Under the pieces are notes generated by a model. The model was given only the letters and a program-made list of their open reading frames with translations. It had not been told where the DNA came from and did not search any database. 64,000 bases of DNA, from assembly GCF_036099295.1 (NCBI RefSeq), contig NZ_CP107976.1, positions 6,634,001 through 6,698,000 on the forward strand, read 5' to 3'. Source of the DNA: Streptomyces sp. NBC_00358 (lineage in GTDB: Bacteria > Actinomycetota > Actinomycetes > Streptomycetales > Streptomycetaceae). How positions within the stretch are numbered: the first letter of the stretch is position 1; every line of letters begins with the position of its first letter. Positions 8,025 through 15,502 of this stretch are shown here, in pieces. Position numbers and translations under genes: made by a program.

Positions 8025-8609
8025 TCACAGTCCCGGGGCACCCCAGATCGGGAACCAGCGGGCGAGATCCTGCTCGATACGCAGGTCGTCGCCGAGCGCC
8101 GCCTTGATCTGGAGCTCCAGCGCGTTGTCGCGCCGCTCGGCCTCGCCGGCGAGCGGCGCGAAGGGGAAGAAGGTTCCGCGTTTGTACAGATAGACGAGGT
8201 CGAGCCGGCGCTGTCCGCCGTCCCGGAAACCCACCACGGAACAGAGCAGCTGAGGCCCGAAGCCGGTGCCCTCCAGCGCGGTGTTGACCGCGTGCAGATC
8301 GCTCACCAGCGCGGGCAGGTCGTCGGGCTCACGGCGGGAGACGAGCCACGAGTATCCGTACTCGTCCCTGCTGAGTTCCACCGGGGAACCCGTCCGCTCG
8401 GAGTCCGCGTCGAGCAGGGCCTGCGCCTCCTGCTGCGCCCCGGCGAAGGCCGCGCCCTCGACGGACGCGAAGCACACCGCGCCCGTGCCGGTCGGGACGA
8501 ACCCGGCCGCCGCCTGGAGCGTCACCGCCGCCGACGGAAGCCCGAAGAGCTGGTCGAGATCCGGCGCTGCGGGCTTGCTGCGGCCGAGCAGGATGTCCAG
8601 GAACCCCAT
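8025..8609 (-). CDS. pspAB: PspA-associated protein PspAB
   Basis: A 194-residue soluble protein starting MGFLDILLGRSKPAAPDLDQ, with the family segments GYSWLVSRREPDDLPALV and LVYLYKRGTFFPFAPL. This actinobacterial family is named for its link with the phage-shock (PspA) system. The gene starts 4 bases after the htpX stop, so the two form an operon. Its partner genes pspA and pspAA are 37 kb away in this window (45.8-46.9 kb). A role in envelope stress is inferred from the family and from htpX. Confidence 0.88.
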   Translation of the reverse strand: MGFLDILLGRSKPAAPDLDQLFGLPSAAVTLQAAAGFVPTGTGAVCFASVEGAAFAGAQQEAQALLDADSERTGSPVELSRDEYGYSWLVSRREPDDLPALVSDLHAVNTALEGTGFGPQLLCSVVGFRDGGQRRLDLVYLYKRGTFFPFAPLAGEAERRDNALELQIKAALGDDLRIEQDLARWFPIWGAPGL

Positions 8610-8613
8610 ACGG

Positions 8614-9558
8614 TCAGACGGCCTCTCCGCTAGTGGGGGCGTTCGCGTCCGGGGTCGCCGGTTCGCCCAGCTCGACGGAGATGCGGGCCAGTTGCGCGAG
8701 CCGCTGCTCCAGGCTCGGGTGGGTGGAGAAGAGGTTGGCGATGCCGGGCTGGGCGCCGAGCGCGGGGGTGAAGTAGAAGGCGTTGAAGGCCTGCGCGGTC
8801 CGCAGGTCCTTCGTCGGGATCCGGCCGATGTCCCCGGTCACCTTGGTCAGCGCGGACGCCAGCGCCGAGGGGCGGCCGGTGAGCAGGGCGGCGGAGCGGT
8901 CGGCGGCCAGCTCGCGGTACCGGGACAGGGCCCTGATCAGCATGAAGCTGATGGCGTACACGGCCGCGGACACCGCCATCACCGCCATGAAGATGGCGAC
9001 GGTGTTCTGGTCCTTGCGGCCCCGCCCGCCGAAGAGCTGCGAGTAGAACGCGAACCGCACGATCAGCCCGGCGAGCACTCCGAGGAACGACGCCACGGTG
9101 ATCACGGCGACGTCCTTGTGCGCCACGTGCGACAGCTCGTGCGCGAGGACGCCTTCGAGTTCGTCGGGCTCCAGGCGGCGCAGCAGCCCGGTGGTGACGC
9201 ACAGCACCGCGTGATCGGCGTTGCGTCCCGTGGCGAACGCGTTCGGCATGTCGATGTCCGACACGGCGACGAGCGGCTTGGGCATGTCGGCCACGGCGCA
9301 CAGCCGGTCGACCACGCCGTGCAGCTGGGGATACTCCTCGCGTTCCACGATCCGCCCGTGCATGGCGTACAGCGCGATCCGGTCCGAGAACCAGTACTGC
9401 GCGATGAGCACCCCGGCCGCGATCACGACGACCAGCACCCACGACTTCAGCAACACGATCAGCGCGGCGACGAAGGCCACGTACAGCAATCCGAGCAGGA
9501 ACAGCGTGACCGTCATCCGCACGGTCAGCTGCCGATCGTTCCGGAATCGGCTCTGCAT
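8614..9558 (-). CDS. htpX: Membrane zinc metalloprotease HtpX
   Basis: A 314-residue M48 family peptidase that degrades damaged membrane proteins. Two N-terminal membrane segments (TVTLFLLGLLYVAFVAALIV and WVLVVVIAAGVLIAQYWF) precede the zinc motif VLAHELSHVAHKD; the third ligand Glu is in SRYRELAADRSAALLTGRP. Two more hydrophobic segments lie between. I chose ATG at 9558 as the conserved start; a longer frame upstream is not supported. It is the first gene of the htpX-pspAB pair, which suggests control by envelope stress. Confidence 0.95.
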   Translation of the reverse strand: MQSRFRNDRQLTVRMTVTLFLLGLLYVAFVAALIVLLKSWVLVVVIAAGVLIAQYWFSDRIALYAMHGRIVEREEYPQLHGVVDRLCAVADMPKPLVAVSDIDMPNAFATGRNADHAVLCVTTGLLRRLEPDELEGVLAHELSHVAHKDVAVITVASFLGVLAGLIVRFAFYSQLFGGRGRKDQNTVAIFMAVMAVSAAVYAISFMLIRALSRYRELAADRSAALLTGRPSALASALTKVTGDIGRIPTKDLRTAQAFNAFYFTPALGAQPGIANLFSTHPSLEQRLAQLARISVELGEPATPDANAPTSGEAV

Positions 9559-9696
9559 CTCGCACCACCCCGCAGTCAGGCACTCGTCCCGCTTTCCATT
9601 GTGCGCCCGCGGTTCCCCATGAACAGGTGCCGATCGGCCCCGCGGTGGGCAAAGAACTCCCCCCTTCCCCCTGGAATGCCCCCGCCGGGCAAAACA

Positions 9697-9735
9697 CACC
9701 GGCCGTGCCCTCCCGGAGGAAGGGCACGGCCGGTG
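9697..9735 (-). terminator. Terminator after glnA
   Basis: Perfect 15-base arms CACCGGCCGTGCCCT and AGGGCACGGCCGGTG; on the minus strand the stem is followed by TGTTTT. Confidence 0.85.
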
Positions 9736-9757
9736 GCGTACGGCTGGAGCGACGGGC

Positions 9758-11167
9758 TTACACGTCGAAGTACAGCTCGAACTCGTGCGGGTGCGGACGG
9801 AGCTGGAGCGGCGCGATCTCGTTCGTGCGCTTGTAGTCGATCCACGTCTCGATCAGGTCGGACGTGAAGACGTCGCCCGCGAGCAGGAACTCGTGGTCGG
9901 CCTCCAGGCGGTCGAGGACGGCCGGGAGCGAGGTCGGGACCTGGGCGACGCCCGCGTGCTCCTCGGGAGCCAGCTCGTACAGGTCCTTGTCGATCGGCTC
10001 GGCCGGCTCGATCTTGTTCTTGACACCGTCGAGGCCGGCCATCAGCAGGGCCGCGAACGCCAGGTACGGGTTGCCGGAGGAGTCGGGCGCGCGGAACTCG
10101 ACGCGCTTGGCCTTCGGGTTCGAGCCCGTGATCGGGATACGCATGGCCGCGGAGCGGTTGCGCTGCGAGTACACGAGGTTGACCGGGGCCTCGAAGCCCG
10201 GGACCAGGCGGTGGTAGGAGTTCACCGTCGGGTTGGTGAAGGCCAGCAGCGACGGGGCGTGCTTGAGGATGCCGCCGATGTAGTAGCGGGCCATGTCCGA
10301 CAGGCCCGCGTAGCCGGCCTCGTCGTAGAACAGCGGCGAGCCGTTGCTCCACAGGGACTGGTGGACGTGCATGCCCGAGCCGTTGTCACCGAAGATCGGC
10401 TTCGGCATGAAGGTCGCGGTCTTGCCGTTGCGCCAGGCGACGTTCTTCACGATGTACTTGAAGAGCTGGAGGTCGTCGGCCGCGGCGAGCAGCGTGTTGA
10501 ACTTGTAGTTGATCTCGGCCTGGCCGGCGGTGCCCACCTCGTGGTGCTGGCGCTCGACCTGGAGGCCGGACGCGGCCAGCTCCAGGGAGATCTCCGCACG
10601 CAGGTCGGCGAAGTGGTCGACCGGCGGGGTCGGGAAGTAGCCGCCCTTGTAGCGGACCTTGTAACCGCGGTTGTCCTCGACCGCACCGGTGTTCCAGGCG
10701 CCGGCCTCGGAGTCGATGTGGTAGAAGGACTCGTTCTCGGCGGTCTTGAAGCGCACGCTGTCGAAGACGTAGAACTCGGCCTCGGGGCCGAAGTACGCGG
10801 TGTCCGCGATACCGGTCGACGCGAGGTAGGCCTCGGCCTTCTTGGCCACGTTGCGCGGGTCACGGGAGTACTGCTCGCCCGTGATCGGGTCGTGGATGAA
10901 GAAGTTGATGTTGACCGTCTTGTCGCGGCGGAAGGGGTCGACGCGCGCGGTGGACAGGTCGGCGCGGAGCGCCATGTCGGACTCGTGGATGGCCTGGAAG
11001 CCGCGGATGGAGGACCCGTCGAACGCGAGCTCCTCGGTCGGGTCGAAGGCCTCGGCCGGAATCGTGAAGTGCTGCATCACACCCGGCAGGTCGCAGAAGC
11101 GGACATCGACGAACTTGACGTCCTCGTCCGCGATGTACTTCTTGGCCTCGTCGGCGTTCTGGAACAT
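9758..11167 (-). CDS. glnA: Glutamine synthetase type I (GSI)
   Basis: The main 469-residue glutamine synthetase, a dodecamer in the cytosol. It begins MFQNADEAKKYIADEDVKFV and has the family segments LAFDGSSIRGFQAIHESDM, FGPEAEFYVFD, KPIFGDNGSGMHVHQS and NRSAAMRIPI. The sequence KDLYELAPEE near residue 397 is the site where GlnE adenylylates Tyr, so activity is likely controlled by covalent modification. GGAGGAG precedes the ATG. A well-formed GlnR box lies about 100 bases upstream (11266-11303), and a strong terminator follows. Confidence 0.98.
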   Translation of the reverse strand: MFQNADEAKKYIADEDVKFVDVRFCDLPGVMQHFTIPAEAFDPTEELAFDGSSIRGFQAIHESDMALRADLSTARVDPFRRDKTVNINFFIHDPITGEQYSRDPRNVAKKAEAYLASTGIADTAYFGPEAEFYVFDSVRFKTAENESFYHIDSEAGAWNTGAVEDNRGYKVRYKGGYFPTPPVDHFADLRAEISLELAASGLQVERQHHEVGTAGQAEINYKFNTLLAAADDLQLFKYIVKNVAWRNGKTATFMPKPIFGDNGSGMHVHQSLWSNGSPLFYDEAGYAGLSDMARYYIGGILKHAPSLLAFTNPTVNSYHRLVPGFEAPVNLVYSQRNRSAAMRIPITGSNPKAKRVEFRAPDSSGNPYLAFAALLMAGLDGVKNKIEPAEPIDKDLYELAPEEHAGVAQVPTSLPAVLDRLEADHEFLLAGDVFTSDLIETWIDYKRTNEIAPLQLRPHPHEFELYFDV

Positions 11168-11265
11168 CCAGCTCCTCCTACTCCCGCCCACTGTGGACCG
11201 GGGTGGTAGTTCGTTCGTGCGGCCAGTGCGGTGGCACACGCTGGAGCCGACCATAGGGACGGGGG

Positions 11266-11303
11266 ATTTCTCAAGCGTGACCCATTTGTTTCGCCCAAGT
11301 TAA
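11266..11303 (-). promoter_or_regulatory. GlnR box upstream of glnA
   Basis: On the minus strand: TTAAC-n6-GAAAC-n6-GTCAC-n6-GAAAT, with exact 6-base spacers. This is a close match to the Streptomyces GlnR consensus. It has the same 38-base length as the box upstream of glnII. It lies about 65 bases from the divergent RDD gene and could influence that promoter too. Confidence 0.88.
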
Positions 11304-11354
11304 CCGACCTGGGTCCACCCGGCCCCTCCTGTCCGTATGGCAGAACGGGCCCAG

Positions 11355-11360
11355 TACCTT
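11355..11360 (+). promoter_or_regulatory. -10 element TACCTT for a leaderless RDD transcript
   Basis: TACCTT lies 6 bases before GTG 11367, so transcription would begin at the start codon; no ribosome site is present. Confidence 0.5.
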
Positions 11361-11366
11361 GGACGG

Positions 11367-11834
11367 GTGGACAACAGGCAAGCAATCGGATCGTGGCTCT
11401 CCGGTCCCCGCGCGGCGGCGGAGGACGCCGGTGTCGATTTCGGGTACCGGGGTGAGCAACTCGGTCTTCCCGAGCACGGACCGGGCTCGATCGCCCGCCC
11501 CGGCCGCCGCCTGGGCGCCCTCGCCGTCGACTGGGGCCTGTGCCTCTTGATCGCATACGGGCTGCTCACCGACGGCTACGACCAGGCGACGGGCAACTGG
11601 GCCCTGCTCGTCTTCTTCGTTCTCGGCCTGCTCACGGTCGGTACCGTCGGCTTCACCCCGGGCAAGCGCCTGTTCGGTCTGCGCGTCGTCCCCGAGGGCG
11701 GCGGCCGGCTGAACCCGCTGCGCGCCCTGCTGCGCACCGCGCTCCTGTGCGTGGCCGTCCCGGCGCTGATCTGGGACCGCGACGGCCGCGGCCTGCACGA
11801 CCGCCTGGCCCGCACGATCGAGGTCCGTATCTGA
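11367..11834 (+). CDS. RDD family membrane protein
   Basis: A 155-residue membrane protein of the RDD family, starting MDNRQAIGSWLSGPRAAAED. Family landmarks are the RPGRRLGALAVDWGLCLLI segment (Arg, then Asp inside a membrane helix), a second helix (LLVFFVLGLLTVGTVGF) with TPGKRLFGLRVV, and the late DGRGLHDRLART. Function is not established. I prefer GTG 11367 to ATG 11337 because a -10 element sits 6 bases upstream. It is divergent from glnA, the same arrangement as in M. tuberculosis. Confidence 0.87.
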   Translation: MDNRQAIGSWLSGPRAAAEDAGVDFGYRGEQLGLPEHGPGSIARPGRRLGALAVDWGLCLLIAYGLLTDGYDQATGNWALLVFFVLGLLTVGTVGFTPGKRLFGLRVVPEGGGRLNPLRALLRTALLCVAVPALIWDRDGRGLHDRLARTIEVRI

Positions 11835-11873
11835 CACCCGTCCCGTCCCGGGCCCCGGGACGGGACGATCCCG

Positions 11874-11922
11874 CTACGCCGATGGGGCGCCCGGAGAATC
11901 TCCGGGCGCCCCATCGGCGTAG
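11874..11922. terminator. Very strong bidirectional hairpin
   Basis: 23-base perfect arms (CTACGCCGATGGGGCGCCCG... and its complement) around the loop AAT, between the convergent RDD and DUF4191 genes. A second palindrome, TCCCGTCCCGGG/CCCGGGACGGGA, precedes it at about 11840-11866. Confidence 0.9.
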
Positions 11923-11987
11923 AACTGCTTGGTACTGCTCGGAACCGCCCGGTCCTCGTGGAAGGGGAACCGGAGCGGGCGGGAGGG

Positions 11988-12686
11988 TCAGCGCTTGGGA
12001 CCGCCGCGCGGCATCCGCATGCCCTTGGGCATCGGGCCCTTCGGCAGCGGCATGTTGCTCATCAGGTCGCCCATGGCGCGCAGCCGGTCGTTGGTCGCGG
12101 TGACCTGGGGGCCGGCGAGCACGCGCGGCAGCTTCAGCATCGTCGTGCGGACCTTCTTCAGCTCCACCTGGCCTTCGCCCTTGCCCACGAGGATGTCGTG
12201 CACCGGGACGTCCGCGACGATCCGGGCCATCTTCTTCTTCTCGGCGGCCAGCAGGCCCTTCACCCGGTTCGGGTTGCCCTCGGCCACCAGCACGATGCCG
12301 GCCTTGCCGACCGCGCGGTGCACCACGTCCTGGCTGCGGTTCATCGCCACCGCCGGGGTCGTGGTCCAGCCTCGGCCGATGTTGTCGAGCACCGCCGCGG
12401 CCGCGCCCGGCTGTCCCTCCATCTGCCCGAAGGCGGCCCGCTCGGCCCTGCGTCCGAAGACGATCGCCGTCGCGAGGAAGGCGAACAGGAGTCCGGGAAC
12501 ACCGAGATAGACCGGGTGGCCGATCAAGAATCCGATCGCGAGGAAGACACCAAAGGTGAGAATTCCGACAGCCGCGAGTACAAGACCGATCTTGGAATCG
12601 GCCTTGCGGGTCATTTTGTACGTCTGAGCGATCTGCTTGAGTCGCCCGGGGTTCGCAGCGTCCGCTGCGGGTTCCTTCCTCGCCAT
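11988..12686 (-). CDS. DUF4191 membrane protein
   Basis: A 232-residue protein of the actinobacterial DUF4191 family. After a basic start (MARKEPAADAANPGRLKQIA), two membrane helices (LVLAAVGILTFGVFLAIGFL and VYLGVPGLLFAFLATAIVF, about residues 35-78) are followed by a cytosolic domain (VLDNIGRGWTTTPAVAMNR) and a Met/Pro/Gly/Lys-rich tail. Function unknown. It lies between glnA/RDD and lipA, a neighbourhood shared with mycobacteria (Rv2219 as I recall), which argues for a conserved housekeeping role. Confidence 0.92.
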   Translation of the reverse strand: MARKEPAADAANPGRLKQIAQTYKMTRKADSKIGLVLAAVGILTFGVFLAIGFLIGHPVYLGVPGLLFAFLATAIVFGRRAERAAFGQMEGQPGAAAAVLDNIGRGWTTTPAVAMNRSQDVVHRAVGKAGIVLVAEGNPNRVKGLLAAEKKKMARIVADVPVHDILVGKGEGQVELKKVRTTMLKLPRVLAGPQVTATNDRLRAMGDLMSNMPLPKGPMPKGMRMPRGGPKR

Positions 12687-12781
12687 GCCACGAGTCTACG
12701 TGGCCCGCGAGGCGCCGACGACGGCAGTACCGGCGGGGCGGGACCGCTGCACCGGGGGAGCGGCGGTCGCGAGTGCGTCGA

Positions 12782-12976
12782 TCAGGAGTGCGAGACGGAT
12801 TCCAGCACGCGCTGCGCCTCGAACCGGTCCTTGGCCCGGCGACGGTCCTCCAGGACCGAGGTCCAGGCGTTGCGGCGAGCGGTGCGCTGCCCGCTGCTCA
12901 TGAGGATCGACTCGACGGCACGGAGTGCATCGGTGAACGAAGGAATCGCGGTGGCGCGTACGGGCGCGGCCTGCAT
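12782..12976 (-). CDS. Small conserved protein of 64 residues
   Basis: A short polypeptide, MQAAPVRATAIPSFTDALRA then VESILMSSGQRTARRNAWTS, with a charged C-terminal helix (LEDRRRAKDRFEAQRVLES). No signal or membrane segment. The sequence upstream of the ATG (GGACCTCCATC) has no ribosome site, so the message may be leaderless. I know of no function; the position between DUF4191 and lipA is worth noting. Confidence 0.72.
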   Translation of the reverse strand: MQAAPVRATAIPSFTDALRAVESILMSSGQRTARRNAWTSVLEDRRRAKDRFEAQRVLESVSHS

Positions 12977-13210
12977 GATGGAGGTCCCCCCTAGGGATCG
13001 GCGGCTCGGACGGGGCGGTGCGTGACGTAGGACCAGGGTCACTGATTGGTGTTACCAGGGCGTGACCGACCGGTCAAACACCAGTGAAGCCTTGATGCGG
13101 CGGGTCTTCTTCCTGGACTGGGCCGTACGGTGTCTTCAACTGCGCGGATGCCGCGGGGGATGTGAAAGGCCCCTTGTGAAAGCAAGGCCGCTTGTGCCCG
13201 GATTCACACA

Positions 13211-13239
13211 AAAGCGGTGGCACTCGGTGCCACCGCTTT
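13211..13239 (-). terminator. Terminator after lipA
   Basis: 13-base arms AAAGCGGTGGCAC and GTGCCACCGCTTT with a 3-base loop; on the minus strand the stem ends CTTTTGTGTG. Confidence 0.85.
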
Positions 13240-13267
13240 CGTTTCGCAACGTGATCCGTTCGGCGTA

Positions 13268-14233
13268 TCAGACCGCCTGCGAGGCGACGTACGCTCCGCG
13301 CTTCTCGACGGCCATCTGGTACAGCCGGCCGGCCCGGTAGGAGGAGCGGACCAGCGGGCCCGACATGACGCCGGAGAAGCCGATCTCCTCGGCCTCCTCC
13401 TTGAGCTCCACGAACTCGTGCGGCTTGACCCAGCGCTCCACGGGGTGGTGGCGCAGGGAGGGGCGCAGGTACTGCGTGATCGTGATGAGCTCGCAGCCCG
13501 CGTCGTGCAGCTGCTGGAGCGCCTCGCTGATCTCTTCACGGGTCTCGCCCATGCCGAGGATCAGGTTCGATTTCGTGACCAGACCGTAGTCGCGGGCCTC
13601 GGTGATGACCTTGAGCGAGCGCTCGTAACGGAAGCCCGGACGGATGCGCTTGAAGATCCGCGGGACCGTCTCGACGTTGTGCGCGAAGACCTCGGGGCGC
13701 GAGGAGAAGACCTCCGCGAGCTGCTCGGGCTCGGCGTTGAAGTCCGGGGCGAGCAGTTCGACCTTGGTGCGGCCGGCCTCGCGGCCCGCCGTCTGCGCGT
13801 GGATCTGGCGGACCGTCTCGGCGTACAGCCAGGCCCCGCCGTCCTCCAGGTCGTCGCGGGCGACGCCGGTGATGGTGGCGTAGTTCAGGTCCATCGTGAC
13901 GACGGACTCACCGACACGGCGCGGCTCGTCGCGATCCAGCGCCTCCGGCTTGCCGGTGTCGATCTGGCAGAAGTCGCAGCGCCGGGTGCACTGGTCACCG
14001 CCGATGAGGAAGGTGGCCTCGCGGTCCTCCCAGCATTCGTAGATGTTGGGACAGCCCGCCTCCTGGCAGACGGTGTGCAGGCCCTCGCTCTTCACGAGCG
14101 CCTGCATCTTCGTGTACTCGGGGCCCATCTTCGCCCGGGTCTTGATCCACTCGGGCTTGCGCTCGATGGGGGTCTGGCTGTTCCGGACCTCCAGGCGCAG
14201 CATCTTGCGTCCGTCGGGTGCGACTGCGGACAC
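13268..14233 (-). CDS. lipA: Lipoyl synthase LipA
   Basis: A 321-residue radical-SAM enzyme that inserts two sulfur atoms into protein-bound octanoate. Both iron-sulfur sites are visible: the auxiliary cluster motif C-x4-C-x5-C (CQEAGCPNIYEC) and the radical-SAM motif CTRRCDFC. SNLILGMGETREE is the conserved SAM-binding region and GPLVRSSYRA gives the C-terminal R-S-S-Y motif. GTG 14233 has AGGGAG 5 bases upstream. It lies downstream of lipB, and its product is needed by the E2 proteins encoded here (29.6-31.4 kb). Confidence 0.97.
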   Translation of the reverse strand: MSAVAPDGRKMLRLEVRNSQTPIERKPEWIKTRAKMGPEYTKMQALVKSEGLHTVCQEAGCPNIYECWEDREATFLIGGDQCTRRCDFCQIDTGKPEALDRDEPRRVGESVVTMDLNYATITGVARDDLEDGGAWLYAETVRQIHAQTAGREAGRTKVELLAPDFNAEPEQLAEVFSSRPEVFAHNVETVPRIFKRIRPGFRYERSLKVITEARDYGLVTKSNLILGMGETREEISEALQQLHDAGCELITITQYLRPSLRHHPVERWVKPHEFVELKEEAEEIGFSGVMSGPLVRSSYRAGRLYQMAVEKRGAYVASQAV

Positions 14234-14364
14234 ATCGGCTCCCTGTAACTTCGATTCTTCGGCGTACACCAGGGTACGCCCGTGCGGTTCTCGGCCCCCG
14301 AGGTGGGCAACCTTCGGGAGCGGGGGTGCATTCCCGGCGGCTTCCCGCGGTGGGGGTGAGGGTT

Positions 14365-15171
14365 CTAGGCCGTCGCTCTTTCGACGGCGCGCGGCTTCAG
14401 GTCCGCGTTCGCCAGGATGTCCCCGAGGTGCCTCTCGGCCACCGGGAGGACCTCGGCGATGGTCACGTCGCGGCCCAGCTCGCCCGCGAGGGAGGCGACC
14501 CCCGCGTCGCGGATGCCGCACGGGATGATCCGGTCGAACCAGGCGTTGTCCGGGTTCACGTTCAGGGCGAAGCCGTGCATCGTGACGCCCTTCGCCACGC
14601 GGATGCCGATCGCGGCGATCTTGCGGTCCTCGCGGCGCTGACCGGCGTTGGACGGGGCGTACTCCGGGCCGTCGAGCCGCGGGTCGAACTCCTCGTCCTG
14701 GAGCCGGGGGTCGAAGTCGAGGGAGAGGCCGCCGAGCGCGCCGGACCGGTCGGCGGGGTCCTTGGCGTCACCGAGGACCCAGACGCCGCTGCGGCCCTCG
14801 ACCCGGCTCGTCTCCAGGCCGAACTCCGCACACGTACGGATGAGAGCCTCTTCCAGGCGGCGTACGTGTGCTACGACGTCCACCGGGCGCGGGAGCTTCT
14901 GGATCGGGTAGCCGACCAACTGGCCCGGACCGTGCCAGGTGATCTTGCCGCCGCGGTCCACGTCGATGACGGGCGTGCCGTCCAGGGGCCGCTCGTTGTC
15001 CGCCGTGCGCCGGCCCGCGGTGTAGACCGGCGGGTGCTCCAGGAGCAGACAGGTGTCGGGGATCTCGTCCAGGAACCGGGCCGCGTGCACGCGACGCTGC
15101 TCGTCCCACGCCTCCTGGTACTCGACGGCCTCGGCACCGAATCCCATGCGGACGAACCGCAACTCACTCAC
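14365..15171 (-). CDS. lipB: Octanoyltransferase LipB
   Basis: A 268-residue enzyme that transfers octanoate from acyl-carrier protein to lipoyl domains. LLLEHPPVYTAGRR and ITWHGPGQLVGYPI are the family signature; the catalytic Lys is in RVAKGVTMHGFALN and the Cys in IIPCGIRDAGVAS. It carries an insert of roughly 30 residues (LDFDPRLQDEEFDPRLDGPE) before the Lys loop, longer than in E. coli. GTG 15171 has GGGAGG 8 bases upstream. First gene of the lipB-lipA unit; the 131-base gap to lipA suggests lipA may have its own signal. Confidence 0.96.
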   Translation of the reverse strand: MSELRFVRMGFGAEAVEYQEAWDEQRRVHAARFLDEIPDTCLLLEHPPVYTAGRRTADNERPLDGTPVIDVDRGGKITWHGPGQLVGYPIQKLPRPVDVVAHVRRLEEALIRTCAEFGLETSRVEGRSGVWVLGDAKDPADRSGALGGLSLDFDPRLQDEEFDPRLDGPEYAPSNAGQRREDRKIAAIGIRVAKGVTMHGFALNVNPDNAWFDRIIPCGIRDAGVASLAGELGRDVTIAEVLPVAERHLGDILANADLKPRAVERATA

Positions 15172-15502
15172 GGAAAGCGCCTCCCTAGAAGCTTCCTCGG
15201 GCACGTGGTGGTCCCCGTGCGGGGCGCGCGGAGGAACCTTTCGTCAGGTCCGTCGTGCGCCCACGCCACTGTACGTCCGTCCGATCCGCGTCAGCCCGAC
15301 AGCTAATCCTCACACGATCGGATGAATGAATGTCGATATGTGCGATGCGGTGCTTACGCTCCGCTACATTCGCGCCGTTCACGAGGCCATAAGGGCTGCT
15401 CACAGGCAATCCGGGCACAAGGAGTCCTCGGGGGAGGCGCAAGCACGTTCCACGCCGCCCCGCGGCCCCTTGGGGACCCGAAGGCAGGAGACCGCACCGC
15501 AG
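15172..15502. other. Divergent promoter region of lipB and a regulator
   Basis: 331 bases with the lipB promoter on one side and the leader of the regulator gene on the other. The regulator frame is open back to 15326, but the upstream part lacks a ribosome site. I see no operator that I can name. Confidence 0.5.

Noticed and set aside
9785..11209. Open frame of 474 codons opposite glnA
   Set aside because: Shadow frame with no recognisable domain; glnA is certain.
13140..13200. Repeated GTGAAAG / CAAGGCC near lipA as an operator
   Set aside because: Only loose similarity; it merely leads into the lipA terminator.
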